In this document: positions 1 to 9,600 of the stretch, piece after piece
Layout: each line of letters starts with the position of its first letter
Position numbering within the stretch: the stretch's first letter is position 1
DNA from: CAZAFC01 sp964484675
GTDB taxonomy: Bacteria > Patescibacteriota > Saccharimonadia > Saccharimonadales > UBA4665
Direction of reading: 5' to 3'
Assembly (NCBI GenBank): GCA_964484675.1
Contig: CAZAFC010000003.1
Span: forward strand, 62,001-126,000
Length of the DNA stretch: 64,000 bases
Position numbers and translations under genes: made by a program
The notes under the pieces: model-generated
The model's database searches: none
What the model saw: the letters and a program-made list of their open reading frames with translations, nothing else
What the model was told of the DNA's origin: nothing

Positions 1-1539
1 TAGCCAGACGTCACCATACTGTCCACGGCCACCGGACTGGCGGACGAACTTGCCCTGTACTTCGACGGCGTCCTTGCGGATGGTTTCGCGGTAGGCGACC
101 TGAGGTTGGCCAATGTTAGCCTCCACGTTGAACTCACGTTTCATGCGGTCAACGAGAATCTCAAGGTGCAGCTCGCCCATGCCTGAGATAATTGTCTGAG
201 CAGTCTCGTCGTCGACCTTGACGCGGAATGTCGGGTCTTCTTCGGCGAGGCGCTGCAGGGCGATGGCCATTTTGTCTTGGTCGCTCTTCGTTTTTGGCTC
301 GATCGCGATCGACACAGGCGGTTCCGGGAAGTCGATGGACTCGAGGACAATCGGATGTGCTGGATCGCAGAGCGTGTTGCCAGTGGTGGTCGCTTTGAGG
401 CCGACGATGGCGGCAATGTCACCAGCACTCACTTCGGTGACATCTTCGCGCTTGTCCGCTTGCATGCGGACGATGCGGCCGACGCGCTCTTTTTCGCCGG
501 TCGAGCTATTCAGGACGTACGAGCCGGCTTGCAATGTGCCTGAGTACACGCGGAAGTATGCAAGCTTACCGACAAATGGGTCGGTTGCGATTTTGAATGC
601 GAGACCCGAAAGCGGCTCGTCATTGGCTGGCTTGCGCTCGATTTCTTCGCCGGTTTTGGGGTGTGTACCCCAGTTCGAACCGCGGTCAAGCGGGCTTGGC
701 AGGAGTTCGCTCACCAGGTCGAGCAATTTTTCGACGATCACGCCGCGGCCGTCGCCGCCGGTGACTGCAAAGAAGTTGCCGTTCAAAATAGCGGTACGAA
801 TGGCTTGTTTGATTTCGTCTTCGCTGAGGCCTTCTTCGCCAACTTCGAAGTATTTTTCAAGCATGGCTTCGTCTTCGGCGACGGCGTTTTCAATGAGCAG
901 ACTGCGATATTTCTTGGCTTGCTCGAGCATGTCAGCCGGAACTTCGCTCTCAATCAGCTCGTGGTCGGTGAATTCCTTGTAGGTGTAGGCTTTCATGTTC
1001 ACGAGGTCGACGACACCGTTGATGCCCTGCTCGAAGCCGATAGGCAAGTGAATCGGGAACGCGCGCTTGTTGAGGCGAGCGTGAATGGATTCGAGTGATT
1101 TGAAGAAGTCGCCACCAGTTTGGTTGATCTTGTTGATGAAACAGATGCGCGGCACGTTGTATTTGTCCGCTTGGCGCCAAACAGTTTCAGACTGGCTCTC
1201 AACGCCCATTTTACCGTCGAATACCACGACGGCGCCATCGAGCACACGAAGACTGCGCTCCACCTCGACCGTGAAGTCGATATGCCCAGGCGTGTCGATG
1301 ATGTTGATCTGCTTGCCCTTCCAGTAACAGGTCACCGCAGCTGAAACGATGGTGATGCCGCGCTCGCGCTCTTGCGCCATCCAGTCGGTTGTCGTGCCGC
1401 CTTCGTGCACGGCGCCGATCTTGTGCTTGAGCCCGGTCCGATACAAAATGCCTTCGGTGGTTGTGGTCTTGCCGGCGTCAATATGCGCAATAATACCGAT
1501 GTTACGGAGATCTTTCATCTCAACTTTTTTGTCAGCCAT
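1..1539 (-). CDS. fusA: elongation factor G, 3' end beyond window
   Basis: Translation elongation factor G, the ribosomal translocase GTPase. The first 513 codons are present and the gene runs off the left edge; the family is about 700 residues. The P-loop AHIDAGKT (residues 18-25), the switch I element RERGITI and DTPGH (82-86, with the catalytic His86) are canonical. Two guanine-recognition elements are not. The G4 motif reads NKIN (136-139) where NKxD is expected, and the G5 segment reads GGDG (261-264) where GSAL/F is usual. Domain II and the start of domain III follow. The start has AAGGA just upstream. The gene ends the rpsL-rpsG-fusA series but is separated from rpsG by about 220 bases with a hairpin and a candidate promoter, so it may be a separate unit. 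Identity is certain; the motif changes are read directly. Confidence 0.97.
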   Translation of the reverse strand, partial: MADKKVEMKDLRNIGIIAHIDAGKTTTTEGILYRTGLKHKIGAVHEGGTTTDWMAQERERGITIVSAAVTCYWKGKQINIIDTPGHIDFTVEVERSLRVLDGAVVVFDGKMGVESQSETVWRQADKYNVPRICFINKINQTGGDFFKSLESIHARLNKRAFPIHLPIGFEQGINGVVDLVNMKAYTYKEFTDHELIESEVPADMLEQAKKYRSLLIENAVAEDEAMLEKYFEVGEEGLSEDEIKQAIRTAILNGNFFAVTGGDGRGVIVEKLLDLVSELLPSPLDRGSNWGTHPKTGEEIERKPANDEPLSGLAFKIATDPFVGKLAYFRVYSGTLQAGSYVLNSSTGEKERVGRIVRMQADKREDVTEVSAGDIAAIVGLKATTTGNTLCDPAHPIVLESIDFPEPPVSIAIEPKTKSDQDKMAIALQRLAEEDPTFRVKVDDETAQTIISGMGELHLEILVDRMKREFNVEANIGQPQVAYRETIRKDAVEVQGKFVRQSGGRGQYGDVWL

Positions 1540-1619
1540 GATTCCTTTGTCCTTATTGTATTAATGCGAATGCTCTTCTGGGCAAACCAAAATAAACCCT
1601 GGTGCACGCGTTTGCGTAT

Positions 1620-1628
1620 ATTGTATCA
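1620..1628 (-). promoter_or_regulatory. candidate fusA promoter (extended -10)
   Basis: On the minus strand this reads TGATACAAT, an extended -10 (TGn plus TACAAT), about 80 bases upstream of the fusA ATG. No convincing -35 is visible. It lies downstream of the rpsG hairpin and would give fusA its own transcript with a leader of roughly 75 bases. Confidence 0.5.
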
Positions 1629-1698
1629 GATTGCGAACGGCTTGAACAGACGATTAGCTGGGTGAGTTGCTTGGCCCGCAGAAAAAGTTCCGCCGTCC

Positions 1699-1734
1699 AA
1701 TCAAAATGCCGCCTGGTGGGGCGGCATTTTGATT
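1699..1734 (-). terminator. hairpin/terminator after rpsG
   Basis: Perfect 15-base-pair inverted repeat (1699-1713 with 1720-1734) around a 6-base loop. The GC core is flanked by AAAA on one side and TTTT on the other, the form of a bidirectional intrinsic terminator. It lies 28 bases after the rpsG stop and would separate rpsL-rpsG from fusA. Confidence 0.65.
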
Positions 1735-1762
1735 GATCTTGCGCGAGGGCTGTCGAATCGAT

Positions 1763-2242
1763 TTAGCTGCGCGCAAAGTGTGCAAAAGCGCGGTTGGCTT
1801 CGGCCATTTTGTGCGTGTCTTCTTTTTTCTTAACAGCTGAGCCCTGGCCGTTGTAGGCGTCGACGAGCTCCAGGGCGAGACGATCGGCCATGCTCATGCC
1901 CTTGCGGCTGCGAGCGGCAGTCACGAACCACATGGTCGTAAGGTGTTGCTGGCGCTGACCTTTGACCTCGAATGGGATCTGGTAGTTTGCACCACCGACA
2001 CGACGCGAGCGCGTTTCCATGTGCGGCTGTACGTTTTTGATAGCCTGCTCAAAGACTTCAAGCGGGTTTTCCACCTTGAGACGTTCAGCGGCTTTTTGCA
2101 TGCCACCGTACACGAGGCGTTCAGCGAGTTGCTTTTTGCCATCACGCATCACACGGTTAATTACGCGCTGAACCTGGACGCTGCCATACTGGCGGTCGGG
2201 CTGAATGTCACGAACGAGTGCTTTGGTTTTCTTGCGTGGCAT
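1763..2242 (-). CDS. rpsG: 30S ribosomal protein S7
   Basis: Small-subunit protein S7, which nucleates assembly of the 16S rRNA head. The 159-residue product has the family length and sequence, beginning MPRKK and including the METRSRRVGGANYQIP segment and a basic C-terminal tail. A longer frame exists upstream, but the start chosen is the ATG that shares one base with the rpsL stop (TAATG), which implies translational coupling. It is followed by a strong hairpin. No unusual residues were noted. Confidence 0.97.
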   Translation of the reverse strand: MPRKKTKALVRDIQPDRQYGSVQVQRVINRVMRDGKKQLAERLVYGGMQKAAERLKVENPLEVFEQAIKNVQPHMETRSRRVGGANYQIPFEVKGQRQQHLTTMWFVTAARSRKGMSMADRLALELVDAYNGQGSAVKKKEDTHKMAEANRAFAHFARS

Positions 2243-2655
2243 TACTTGCTCTCCTTCTTGGCGCCGTACTTGGAGCGGCCCTGCTTGCGGTTGTTGACGC
2301 CTTGGAGGTCGAGTGCGCCGCGGACGATGTGGTAGCGGACACCTGGAAGGTCTTTCACGCGGCCACCGCGGACGAGCACGACGGCGTGTTCTTGCAGGTT
2401 GTGGCCTTCGCCACCAATGTAAGCCCATACTTCGTAGTTGTTTGTCAGGCGAACGCGGGCAACTTTACGCAGCGCGGAGTTCGGCTTTTTTGGAGTTTTG
2501 GTCGTAACCTTGACGCAAACGCCACGCTTGAACGGCGATGGTTTTTCGTAGTTCTTGGTTTTGAGGCTGTTGGTGACACGGAGCAACGCGGGCGACTTGG
2601 ACTTGTCATTTGCCCGAGTCCGCGGCTTGCGCACCAATTGATTGATCGTTGGCAT
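2242..2655 (-). CDS. rpsL: 30S ribosomal protein S12
   Basis: Decoding-centre protein S12, 137 residues. The streptomycin-related loops are wild type: TPKKPNSALRK (the K42 region) and GRVKDLPGVRYH (the K87 region). A clear AAGGAG Shine-Dalgarno lies 4-5 bases before the ATG. Its stop overlaps the rpsG start by one base. The short C-terminal Lys/Glu tail is a little longer than in E. coli. It starts an rpsL-rpsG unit with its own promoter and a structured leader, immediately downstream of rpoC. Confidence 0.97.
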   Translation of the reverse strand: MPTINQLVRKPRTRANDKSKSPALLRVTNSLKTKNYEKPSPFKRGVCVKVTTKTPKKPNSALRKVARVRLTNNYEVWAYIGGEGHNLQEHAVVLVRGGRVKDLPGVRYHIVRGALDLQGVNNRKQGRSKYGAKKESK

Positions 2656-2686
2656 TGAATCTCCTTGATTCTTGATCTACTCGCAT

Positions 2687-2733
2687 CAGGTGCAGCGCGG
2701 CGAGTGCCAACTCTGCCGCGCCTGCTCCACCTG
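2687..2733 (-). promoter_or_regulatory. structured leader hairpin upstream of rpsL
   Basis: Long GC-rich inverted repeat in the 5' untranslated region of rpsL. CAGGTG pairs with CACCTG at the base, and a ten-base inner arm pairs with one bulge. It sits between the candidate promoter (about 2744-2754) and the Shine-Dalgarno. It resembles the class of ribosomal-protein leader structures used for autoregulation; that S7 or S12 binds it is inference only. Confidence 0.5.
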
Positions 2734-2743
2734 GCTCGGATCA

Positions 2744-2754
2744 TTTATATAGTA
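2744..2754 (-). promoter_or_regulatory. candidate rpsL-rpsG promoter
   Basis: AT-rich TACTATATAAA on the minus strand offers overlapping -10 hexamers (TACTAT, TATAAA), about 90 bases before the rpsL ATG and just after the rpoC stop. No strong -35 is visible. This makes rpsL-rpsG independent of rpoBC read-through. Confidence 0.45.
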
Positions 2755-2774
2755 CGTTTGTAATTTTACCAGAT

Positions 2775-5700
2775 TTAGGCGGCAACTGCAATTTCATCGT
2801 CACCGATGTCGGCTTGCTTGTCGGTTTCGGAGACGAGCGCCCTGTTGCCATAGCCGGTACCGACGGGAATACGCCGACCCAAAATCACGTTTTCCTTGAG
2901 GCCGAACAGCTTGTCGATGCGGCCGGAAGTTGCAGCGCTAATGAGTACGCGCGTGGTGTCTTGGAACGATGCGGCACTCAAGAACGAGTCGGTGCTGAGC
3001 GACGACTTGGTGATGCCGAGCAACAGCTGGTTGTATTTTGCTGGTGCCTTACTGGCGCGAGTGAGCGCGTCGTTCGCCTCGACAACCGCCAGCTTGCTGA
3101 CGACGTCGCCGGTCACAAACTCTGAATCGCCGGCATCTTCGATCTGTACGCGACTGAACATCTGACGCACGATGCACTCGAGGTGCTTGTCCGAAACGTT
3201 CTGACCTTGGCCAGCGAAGATGCGGAGAATTTCGTTCATGATGTAGCGCTGCGTCGACTCAACGCCTTGCAGACGCATGAGTTCCTGTAGGTTGAGTGAA
3301 CCGTTAGTGAGGCGCTGGCCGGCGACCACTTTGTCACCGTCGTGAATTGTCAGCTGCTTGAAGCCTGGGATTTCGTAGCGCACAACACTTTGGCCGGCTG
3401 GGATGATCGTGACGGTGGTGTTGTTGAGCTCGATCTTGCCGGCCATCGGTGCGATGAGTGGGCTGGCACCTGCGTCGCCTGAAGCGACCACGTCGCCAAT
3501 CGCGACATCGGCACCATTCTTGACTTTTGCAACGCGCTCGCCGAGCTCGAGGACAATGTTTTCTTTGTCGCTGGCGGTCACCTGGACGACGTAGTGATCG
3601 CCGTCTTCCCAGGTGTTGATCACGCCGGCGATATCAGTTAGATATGCCTGGCCTTTTGGTGTGCGAACTTCGAAGAGCTCTTCGACGCGGCTCAAGCCTT
3701 GGGCGGTGTCGTCGGCAACGACTGCACCTGAGCGGTGCTTGGAGTCGAGGCTCAGCTGGGTGCCCGGCTCACCGATGGACTGGGCGGCAATCACGCCGAT
3801 CGGGTGGTGGCTGGTGACGAGTACGCCGGTGGCTGGGTCGACGCCGTAAGATTTCTGTGGCACGCCGTGAACTGAGGTAGCACTCAAGACTGACATCACT
3901 TTGATGCCGTCGATCTTGCTGTCAGCTTCGATCTTTTCGGCAACCTCGCGTGAGAACAAGTCGCCGCGTTCGACGTAGCCGGTGACTTTCTCGGCTGCGT
4001 AGCGGCCTTCGAGGCGCGAAGCGTAGCTTACCCCGATGTCCTCTGCGTCGGCGCGGAGCATTGCGAAGCCGGGATCAAGCTCGACTGATTCGTCGGCTTC
4101 AATCGTGAAGACGTCTTGCGCAACGTCGACGAGGCGGCGCGTGAGGTAGCCAGCGTCGGCGGTCTTGAGCGCGATGTCGATCAATGCTTTGCGCGTACCG
4201 CGCGTACCGGTGAAGTACTCAAGTGGGTCGAGGCCTTCGATGTAGCCGGACTTGATCGGCAACTCAATTGCGTGGCCGGAAGCGTCCGAGAACACGCCGA
4301 GCATGCCGACGCACATCTTCATCTGCGAGATGTTACCACGGGCGCCAGACGTGATGGCGATTGCCATCGAACTCTCTTCGCCGACCATTTGCTCAGCGAG
4401 CATGTCTTGCACGCGAGCGTCGATCTTGGTCCAGTTCTCGACGGTTAGGCGGTAACGCTCGTCTTCGGTAATGAAGCCTTGCTCGTACTGCTCGGAAATA
4501 GCAGCGGCGCGGGTTTCGCCTTCGTTCAGAACGCCGTCCATGCCCTGGATCTTGCCAAAGTCGCCCATGCCCATCGAAATTCCTGAGGTCGTAGCGTACT
4601 GGAAACCGATCGACTTGAGTTCGTCGGCGATCTCAGCGGTCTTGGCCTGGCCGTACTGTGCGTAAATCGCAGCCATAACCTTTTGGAGCTTCTTCTTGGA
4701 CATCGGTTCATCCTGGAATGTGAAGTCTTCGGGGAATGTTTCGTTGAAAATCAGGCGACCAAGCGTTGTTTTGCGAACTTCGCCGCGGAATGGCACGCGG
4801 ACGTAGCTTTGCAGCTTGATTTTGCCGCTCTCAAAGGCCATCAGTGCTTCGCTGATACCTGTGTATGCGCGCATTTCCTTCGAGATGCTCGGGCGTTCGT
4901 AGGTGAGGTAGTAGCAACCGAGAACCATGTCTTGGTCGATGTTGAGGATCGGCGTACCGTCGGCTGGTTTTAGTAGGTTTTTGTTGGCAGCCATGATTTC
5001 GCGAGCTTCAGCCTGGCCTTCGTCGGAAAGTGGGACGTGGACGGCCATTTGGTCGCCGTCGAAGTCGGCGTTGAAGCCCTTACAAACGAGCGGGTGCAGC
5101 TGGATGGCACGGCCTTCGATGAGTACTGGCTGGAATGCCTGGATGCTCAGGCGGTGCAGCGATGGCGCGCGGTTGAGGAGCACATATTTGCCGTTGATGA
5201 CTTCATCGAGGGCATCCCAAACGGCAGTCTCGCCGGTTTCGATCATGCGCGTTGCCGAGCGAATGTTGTGTGCTTGCTCGCGAGCGATCAGCTCACCAAT
5301 TACGAACGGCTTGAAGAGCTCAAGCGCCATCATCTTAGGCAGACCACACTGATTGATCTTGAGTTCAGGGCCGGCCACGATCACCGAGCGACCGGAGTAG
5401 TCGACGCGTTTGCCGAGCAGGTTCTGGCGGAACCGCCCCTGCTTACCTTTCAGCATGTCGCTCAAAGACTTGAGGCGGCGGCGCTGGCCAGTGGCAGCTA
5501 CGGCGCGGCCGGAACGAGCTGAGTTGTTGTCGATGAGCGCATCGACGGCTTCTTGCAGCATGCGCTGCTCGTTGCGGCGAATGACCTCCGGTGCGTTAAG
5601 CTCGATGAGCTTTTTCAGACGATTGTTACGGTTGATGACGCGGCGGTAGAGGTCGTTGAGGTCGGACGTTGCGAAACGGCCACCAGCAAGCTGTACCATT

Positions 5701-6620
5701 GGACGCAGATCTGGCGGAATCACTGGCAGCACGCTCAAGCACATGCTTGCTGGGCGGATGCCAGCGCGCTCCATGCTCTCGAGCAAACGCAAGCGCTTCA
5801 TGAGTTTCTTCATACGCTGGCCTTTGGCGCCTTCGGCCTCGGCGGTCAGACTTTCAATAAGTTCGCGCAGATCGATTTCCTCAAGCAGCGATTGCAGGGC
5901 GGCGCCACCCATGCCGACGGTGATGAGCTCGCGCAGGTCATCTGGCAGTGCGCGGTACTCGCCTTCGCTCATGAGACGAAGCTTCTCGAGGCTGTCGACT
6001 TGCGCTTTGAAGGTTTCCCAAGCTTTGTCGACTTCGGCCTGCTCTTTGGTTTGCATTTCGGCCAGGGCTTTGATGTTGGCGTTCTCGGCTTCGGCTTCTT
6101 TTTCGTAGCGAATCTTGATCGCTTCCTTAGCGGCGGCAAATTCTGCTTCTTTATCGGCACGGAGCTGGTCGCGCTTCTCGATATCAACACTCTTCACAAT
6201 GTAGCTTGCAAAGTAAGCTACGCGCTCGAGGTTCTTCACCGTAACACCGAGTAACAGACCAATAGCTGACGGCGCGCCGCGCAGGAACCAGTTGTGCACA
6301 ACCGGCACGGCCAGGCTGATGTGGCCCATGCGCTCGCGGCGGACAATGCTCTTGGTAACGAGCTCGCCGTTTTTATCGACGGCCGCTTCGCGGGAGCGGA
6401 CGCCTTTGTATTTGACGTCGTTTGGATTGATGTCTTTGACTGGCCCGAAAATTCGTTCACAGAATAAGCCGTCTTTCTCGGGTTTTTGGGTGCGGTAATT
6501 GATGGTTTCCGGCTTGGTAACTTCGCCGTAGCTCCATTCCAAGATGTCAGCTGCACTGGCAACCGCCAAGCGAACTGCGTCAAAGTCTGCAATGTCTGTG
6601 CTGTAAGAATATCGACGCAT
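2775..6620 (-). CDS. rpoC: RNA polymerase subunit beta' lacking both zinc sites
   Basis: Largest RNA polymerase subunit, 1281 residues, carrying the catalytic NADFDGDQ (517-524). Its ATG shares one base with the rpoB stop. Several parts are unusual. The N-terminal zinc-binding domain (about 62-90, between FGPVKD and VRRERMGH) has none of the four cysteines. The second zinc site (about 838-930) also has none. The trigger helix after AAQSIGEPGTQL reads SLDSKH where TMRTFH is near-universal, and the F-loop/bridge-helix entry reads SGYIEGL and TGTRGTRKA. Residues about 147-212 form a charged coiled-coil insertion like the one known from actinobacterial beta'. The catalytic Asp triad and YLTRRLVDVAQD are intact, so the enzyme should be active. 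Confidence 0.97.
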   Translation of the reverse strand: MRRYSYSTDIADFDAVRLAVASAADILEWSYGEVTKPETINYRTQKPEKDGLFCERIFGPVKDINPNDVKYKGVRSREAAVDKNGELVTKSIVRRERMGHISLAVPVVHNWFLRGAPSAIGLLLGVTVKNLERVAYFASYIVKSVDIEKRDQLRADKEAEFAAAKEAIKIRYEKEAEAENANIKALAEMQTKEQAEVDKAWETFKAQVDSLEKLRLMSEGEYRALPDDLRELITVGMGGAALQSLLEEIDLRELIESLTAEAEGAKGQRMKKLMKRLRLLESMERAGIRPASMCLSVLPVIPPDLRPMVQLAGGRFATSDLNDLYRRVINRNNRLKKLIELNAPEVIRRNEQRMLQEAVDALIDNNSARSGRAVAATGQRRRLKSLSDMLKGKQGRFRQNLLGKRVDYSGRSVIVAGPELKINQCGLPKMMALELFKPFVIGELIAREQAHNIRSATRMIETGETAVWDALDEVINGKYVLLNRAPSLHRLSIQAFQPVLIEGRAIQLHPLVCKGFNADFDGDQMAVHVPLSDEGQAEAREIMAANKNLLKPADGTPILNIDQDMVLGCYYLTYERPSISKEMRAYTGISEALMAFESGKIKLQSYVRVPFRGEVRKTTLGRLIFNETFPEDFTFQDEPMSKKKLQKVMAAIYAQYGQAKTAEIADELKSIGFQYATTSGISMGMGDFGKIQGMDGVLNEGETRAAAISEQYEQGFITEDERYRLTVENWTKIDARVQDMLAEQMVGEESSMAIAITSGARGNISQMKMCVGMLGVFSDASGHAIELPIKSGYIEGLDPLEYFTGTRGTRKALIDIALKTADAGYLTRRLVDVAQDVFTIEADESVELDPGFAMLRADAEDIGVSYASRLEGRYAAEKVTGYVERGDLFSREVAEKIEADSKIDGIKVMSVLSATSVHGVPQKSYGVDPATGVLVTSHHPIGVIAAQSIGEPGTQLSLDSKHRSGAVVADDTAQGLSRVEELFEVRTPKGQAYLTDIAGVINTWEDGDHYVVQVTASDKENIVLELGERVAKVKNGADVAIGDVVASGDAGASPLIAPMAGKIELNNTTVTIIPAGQSVVRYEIPGFKQLTIHDGDKVVAGQRLTNGSLNLQELMRLQGVESTQRYIMNEILRIFAGQGQNVSDKHLECIVRQMFSRVQIEDAGDSEFVTGDVVSKLAVVEANDALTRASKAPAKYNQLLLGITKSSLSTDSFLSAASFQDTTRVLISAATSGRIDKLFGLKENVILGRRIPVGTGYGNRALVSETDKQADIGDDEIAVAA

Positions 6621-9600
6621 TACGCTTCCTCCTCTTCGTTCTCGTCGGCAACTGCTACGTCGTCGCCTCCGTTATCTTCATCATTTTCTGGCGTGTCAAT
6701 GTCTACGCCATCTTCATTTTCAATGACCATAAATTCGTCAACTGCCGCATCTTCCGTCACGTCGATATCGGAAATAAGTGGCTCCGGCACATCAATGTCG
6801 GCCTGCGCTTCGCCCTCCTGCTGGATGCTGGTGGCTAGCACTTCTTCGGCGTCGACGACTTTGTCGGAATGGACGAGGTCCACTTTGAGGCCCAAGCCTT
6901 GCAATTCTTTCACGAGCACGTTGAAGCTTTCGGGGACTTTTGGCCCGACAATCGCAGTTTTTTTGATGATCGATTCGTAGGCTTTTGAGCGACCGTAGAC
7001 ATCGTCGGACTTAATGGTGAGCATTTCCTGCAACGTCGCAGATGCGCCATATGCCTCGAGTGCCCATACCTCCATCTCACCGAAGCGCTGTCCACCGTTT
7101 TGCGCTTTACCACCGAGCGGCTGCTGGGTGACCATCGTGTATGGGCCGGTTGAGCGGGCGTGAATCTTGTCGGCAACCATGTGGTTGAGTTTGATCATGT
7201 ACATCGAGCCGACCGTGGTACGCTCCTTGAAGGCGCCACCAGTGCGACCATCGTACAGCTGCTGCTTGCCGTCGTCGGGCACGCCAGCTTCGGTGAGCAA
7301 TTCCTGAATCTTTTCGACGGGCACACCATTGAATGACGGGCTGGCTACATACATACCGAGCATGCGGGCGGCCATGCCAAGGTGCGTCTCGAACAGCTGA
7401 CCGAGGTTCATGCGTGACGGCACGCCAAGCGGGTTCAAAATGATGTCGACAGGAGTTCCGTCGGCCATGAACGGCATGTCCTCGACGGGCAAAATCCGAG
7501 CGATAACACCCTTGTTACCGTGACGACCACCGAGTTTGTCTCCCACCGAGATTTTGCGCATTTGGGCAACGAACACCTGGATCTGCATCAGGACGCCGGC
7601 TTTGAGCTCGTGGCCGTTCTCGCGTGAGAACACTTTGACGCCGACGACTTTGCCGTGCTTGCCGTTGCTCATGCGCTGGCTGGTGTCCCGAACTTCCTTG
7701 GCTTTTTCGCCGAAAATGGCGCGCAGCAGGCGCTCTTCTGAGCTAAGTTCCTGTTCGCCCTTCGGCGTGATTTTACCAACAAGGATGTCGCCGGGGTGCA
7801 CTTCGGCGCCGATCCGAACAATGCCATCGTCGTCGAGGTGACGCAGCGCGTCTTCTGAGACGTTTGGAATGTCGCGGGTGACAATTTCCGGGCCGAGCTT
7901 GGTTTCGCGCACTTCGATCATGAAGTCAACGATGTGCACTGAGGTAAGCGTGTCGTCCTCAACCAATTTGCGGCTGATAATGATTGCGTCCTCGAAGTTG
8001 TAGCCGCTCCATGGCATGAAGGCTACGATGAGATCTTTGCCGAGTGCAAGCTCGCCACCTTGGATCGACATGCCTTCGATGAGTATGTCGTCTTTTTTGA
8101 CCTTGTCGCCGGTGTTGACGACAACTTTTTGGTTGATGCTTGTGCCTTCGTTGCTGCGGATGAAGTGCTGCGGCTCGTAGGTGACGACGCCCTCGGCGTA
8201 GCGCACGGACACGGCTGCACCGGTGGCTTTGATGACTTCACCGTCGCCTTCAGCCAAAATAACCTGGCCGGTGTTGCGAGCGGCGGCTGTCTCGAGGCCC
8301 GTGCCGACGATTGGTGCTTTTGGCTGGATCAGCGGTACGGCTTGGCGCTGCTGGTTCGAGCCCATGAGCGAGCGATAGACGTAGTTTTTCTCAATGAACG
8401 GGATGAGGCCGGCGCTTGAACCGATGATCTGGTTGCGGGCAGCGTCCATGTGCGTGACTTCGTTGGCGTCGACTTCGCTTGATTTGAGGTTGGTGCGAAC
8501 ACTGACCCGCTCGTGAACGAAGTAGTTGCTGTCGTTGACTTCAGTACCGGCGCCGGCAATAACGGCGCTTTCTTCTTCTGAAGCGTCGAGATACACGACT
8601 TCACTCGTCACTTTTGCCTTGACTGGCCAGGTGGCACGGCCTTCAACTTGGGCGAGTTTGGCGCTGTCGGCAGCGGTGATCGTGGCCCCAGCCTTGACGA
8701 GCAGTTTGCCGCTGGCGTCTTCAAGATTTACTGAAGCAATGTGGCCGACGGCGTCTTTGGCCGTGACTGCGTTGATGACTTTGCGATATGGCGTTTCGAT
8801 GAAGCCGTATTCATTAATGCGGGCGTAGTTGGCGAGGTTGAGCACGAGGCCGATGTTGGCGCCTTCCGGCGTTTCGACAGCACAAATGCGGCCGTAGTGC
8901 GTGGCGTGGGCGTCGCGGACTTCAAATCCGGCGCGCTCGCGCGAAAGACCACCAGGGCCCATCGAACTGAGGCGCCGCTTGTGGGCGAGCTCGGAAAGTG
9001 GATTGATCTGGTCCATGAATTGCGACAGCTGGCTCGAGGCGAAGAACTCGCGGACGGCAGCGACAACTGGGCGAGCGTTGATGAGCTGGCCAGGTGTGAC
9101 GTTCTCGATCTCGCTCATGCTCATGCGGTCCTGTGTGTTGCGAACCATGCGCAGCAAGCCGACGCGGAACTGGCGCTGTACCAGCTCGCCGACCAGCTTG
9201 ACGCGGCGGTTGGCGAGGCTGTCGATGTCGTCGGCTGGCTCCTGGGTGTTGTTGAGGCGAATAAGCTCAGCGACGATTGCGACGAGATCGTCCAGGCGCA
9301 TTACGCGGTTTTCGACAGTGTTTGGCACATCCAGGTTGAGACGTTTGTTGATTTTATAACGACCGACGCGCGAAAAATCGAATCGTTTGAAGTTGTAGAA
9401 CATGTTCTCGATAAGAGCGCGAGCGTTTTCGACGTTGGCGAGATCGCCGGGGCGCAAGCGGCGGTACACTTCGATGAGCGCATCGCTCTGGCCTTTGGTC
9501 GGGTCTTTCTCGAGCGTGGCTTCGAGGTGCGCGGTTTTGCCTTGGTCGACATGTTTGAAGGCTTCTTTCATCTGAGCCTCAGACATGCCAAGCGCGCGCA

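Noticed and set aside
9001..9060. Rifampicin resistance in RpoB
   Set aside because: The N518I-equivalent change is not a principal resistance position and the main contact residues are conserved, so no resistance claim is made.
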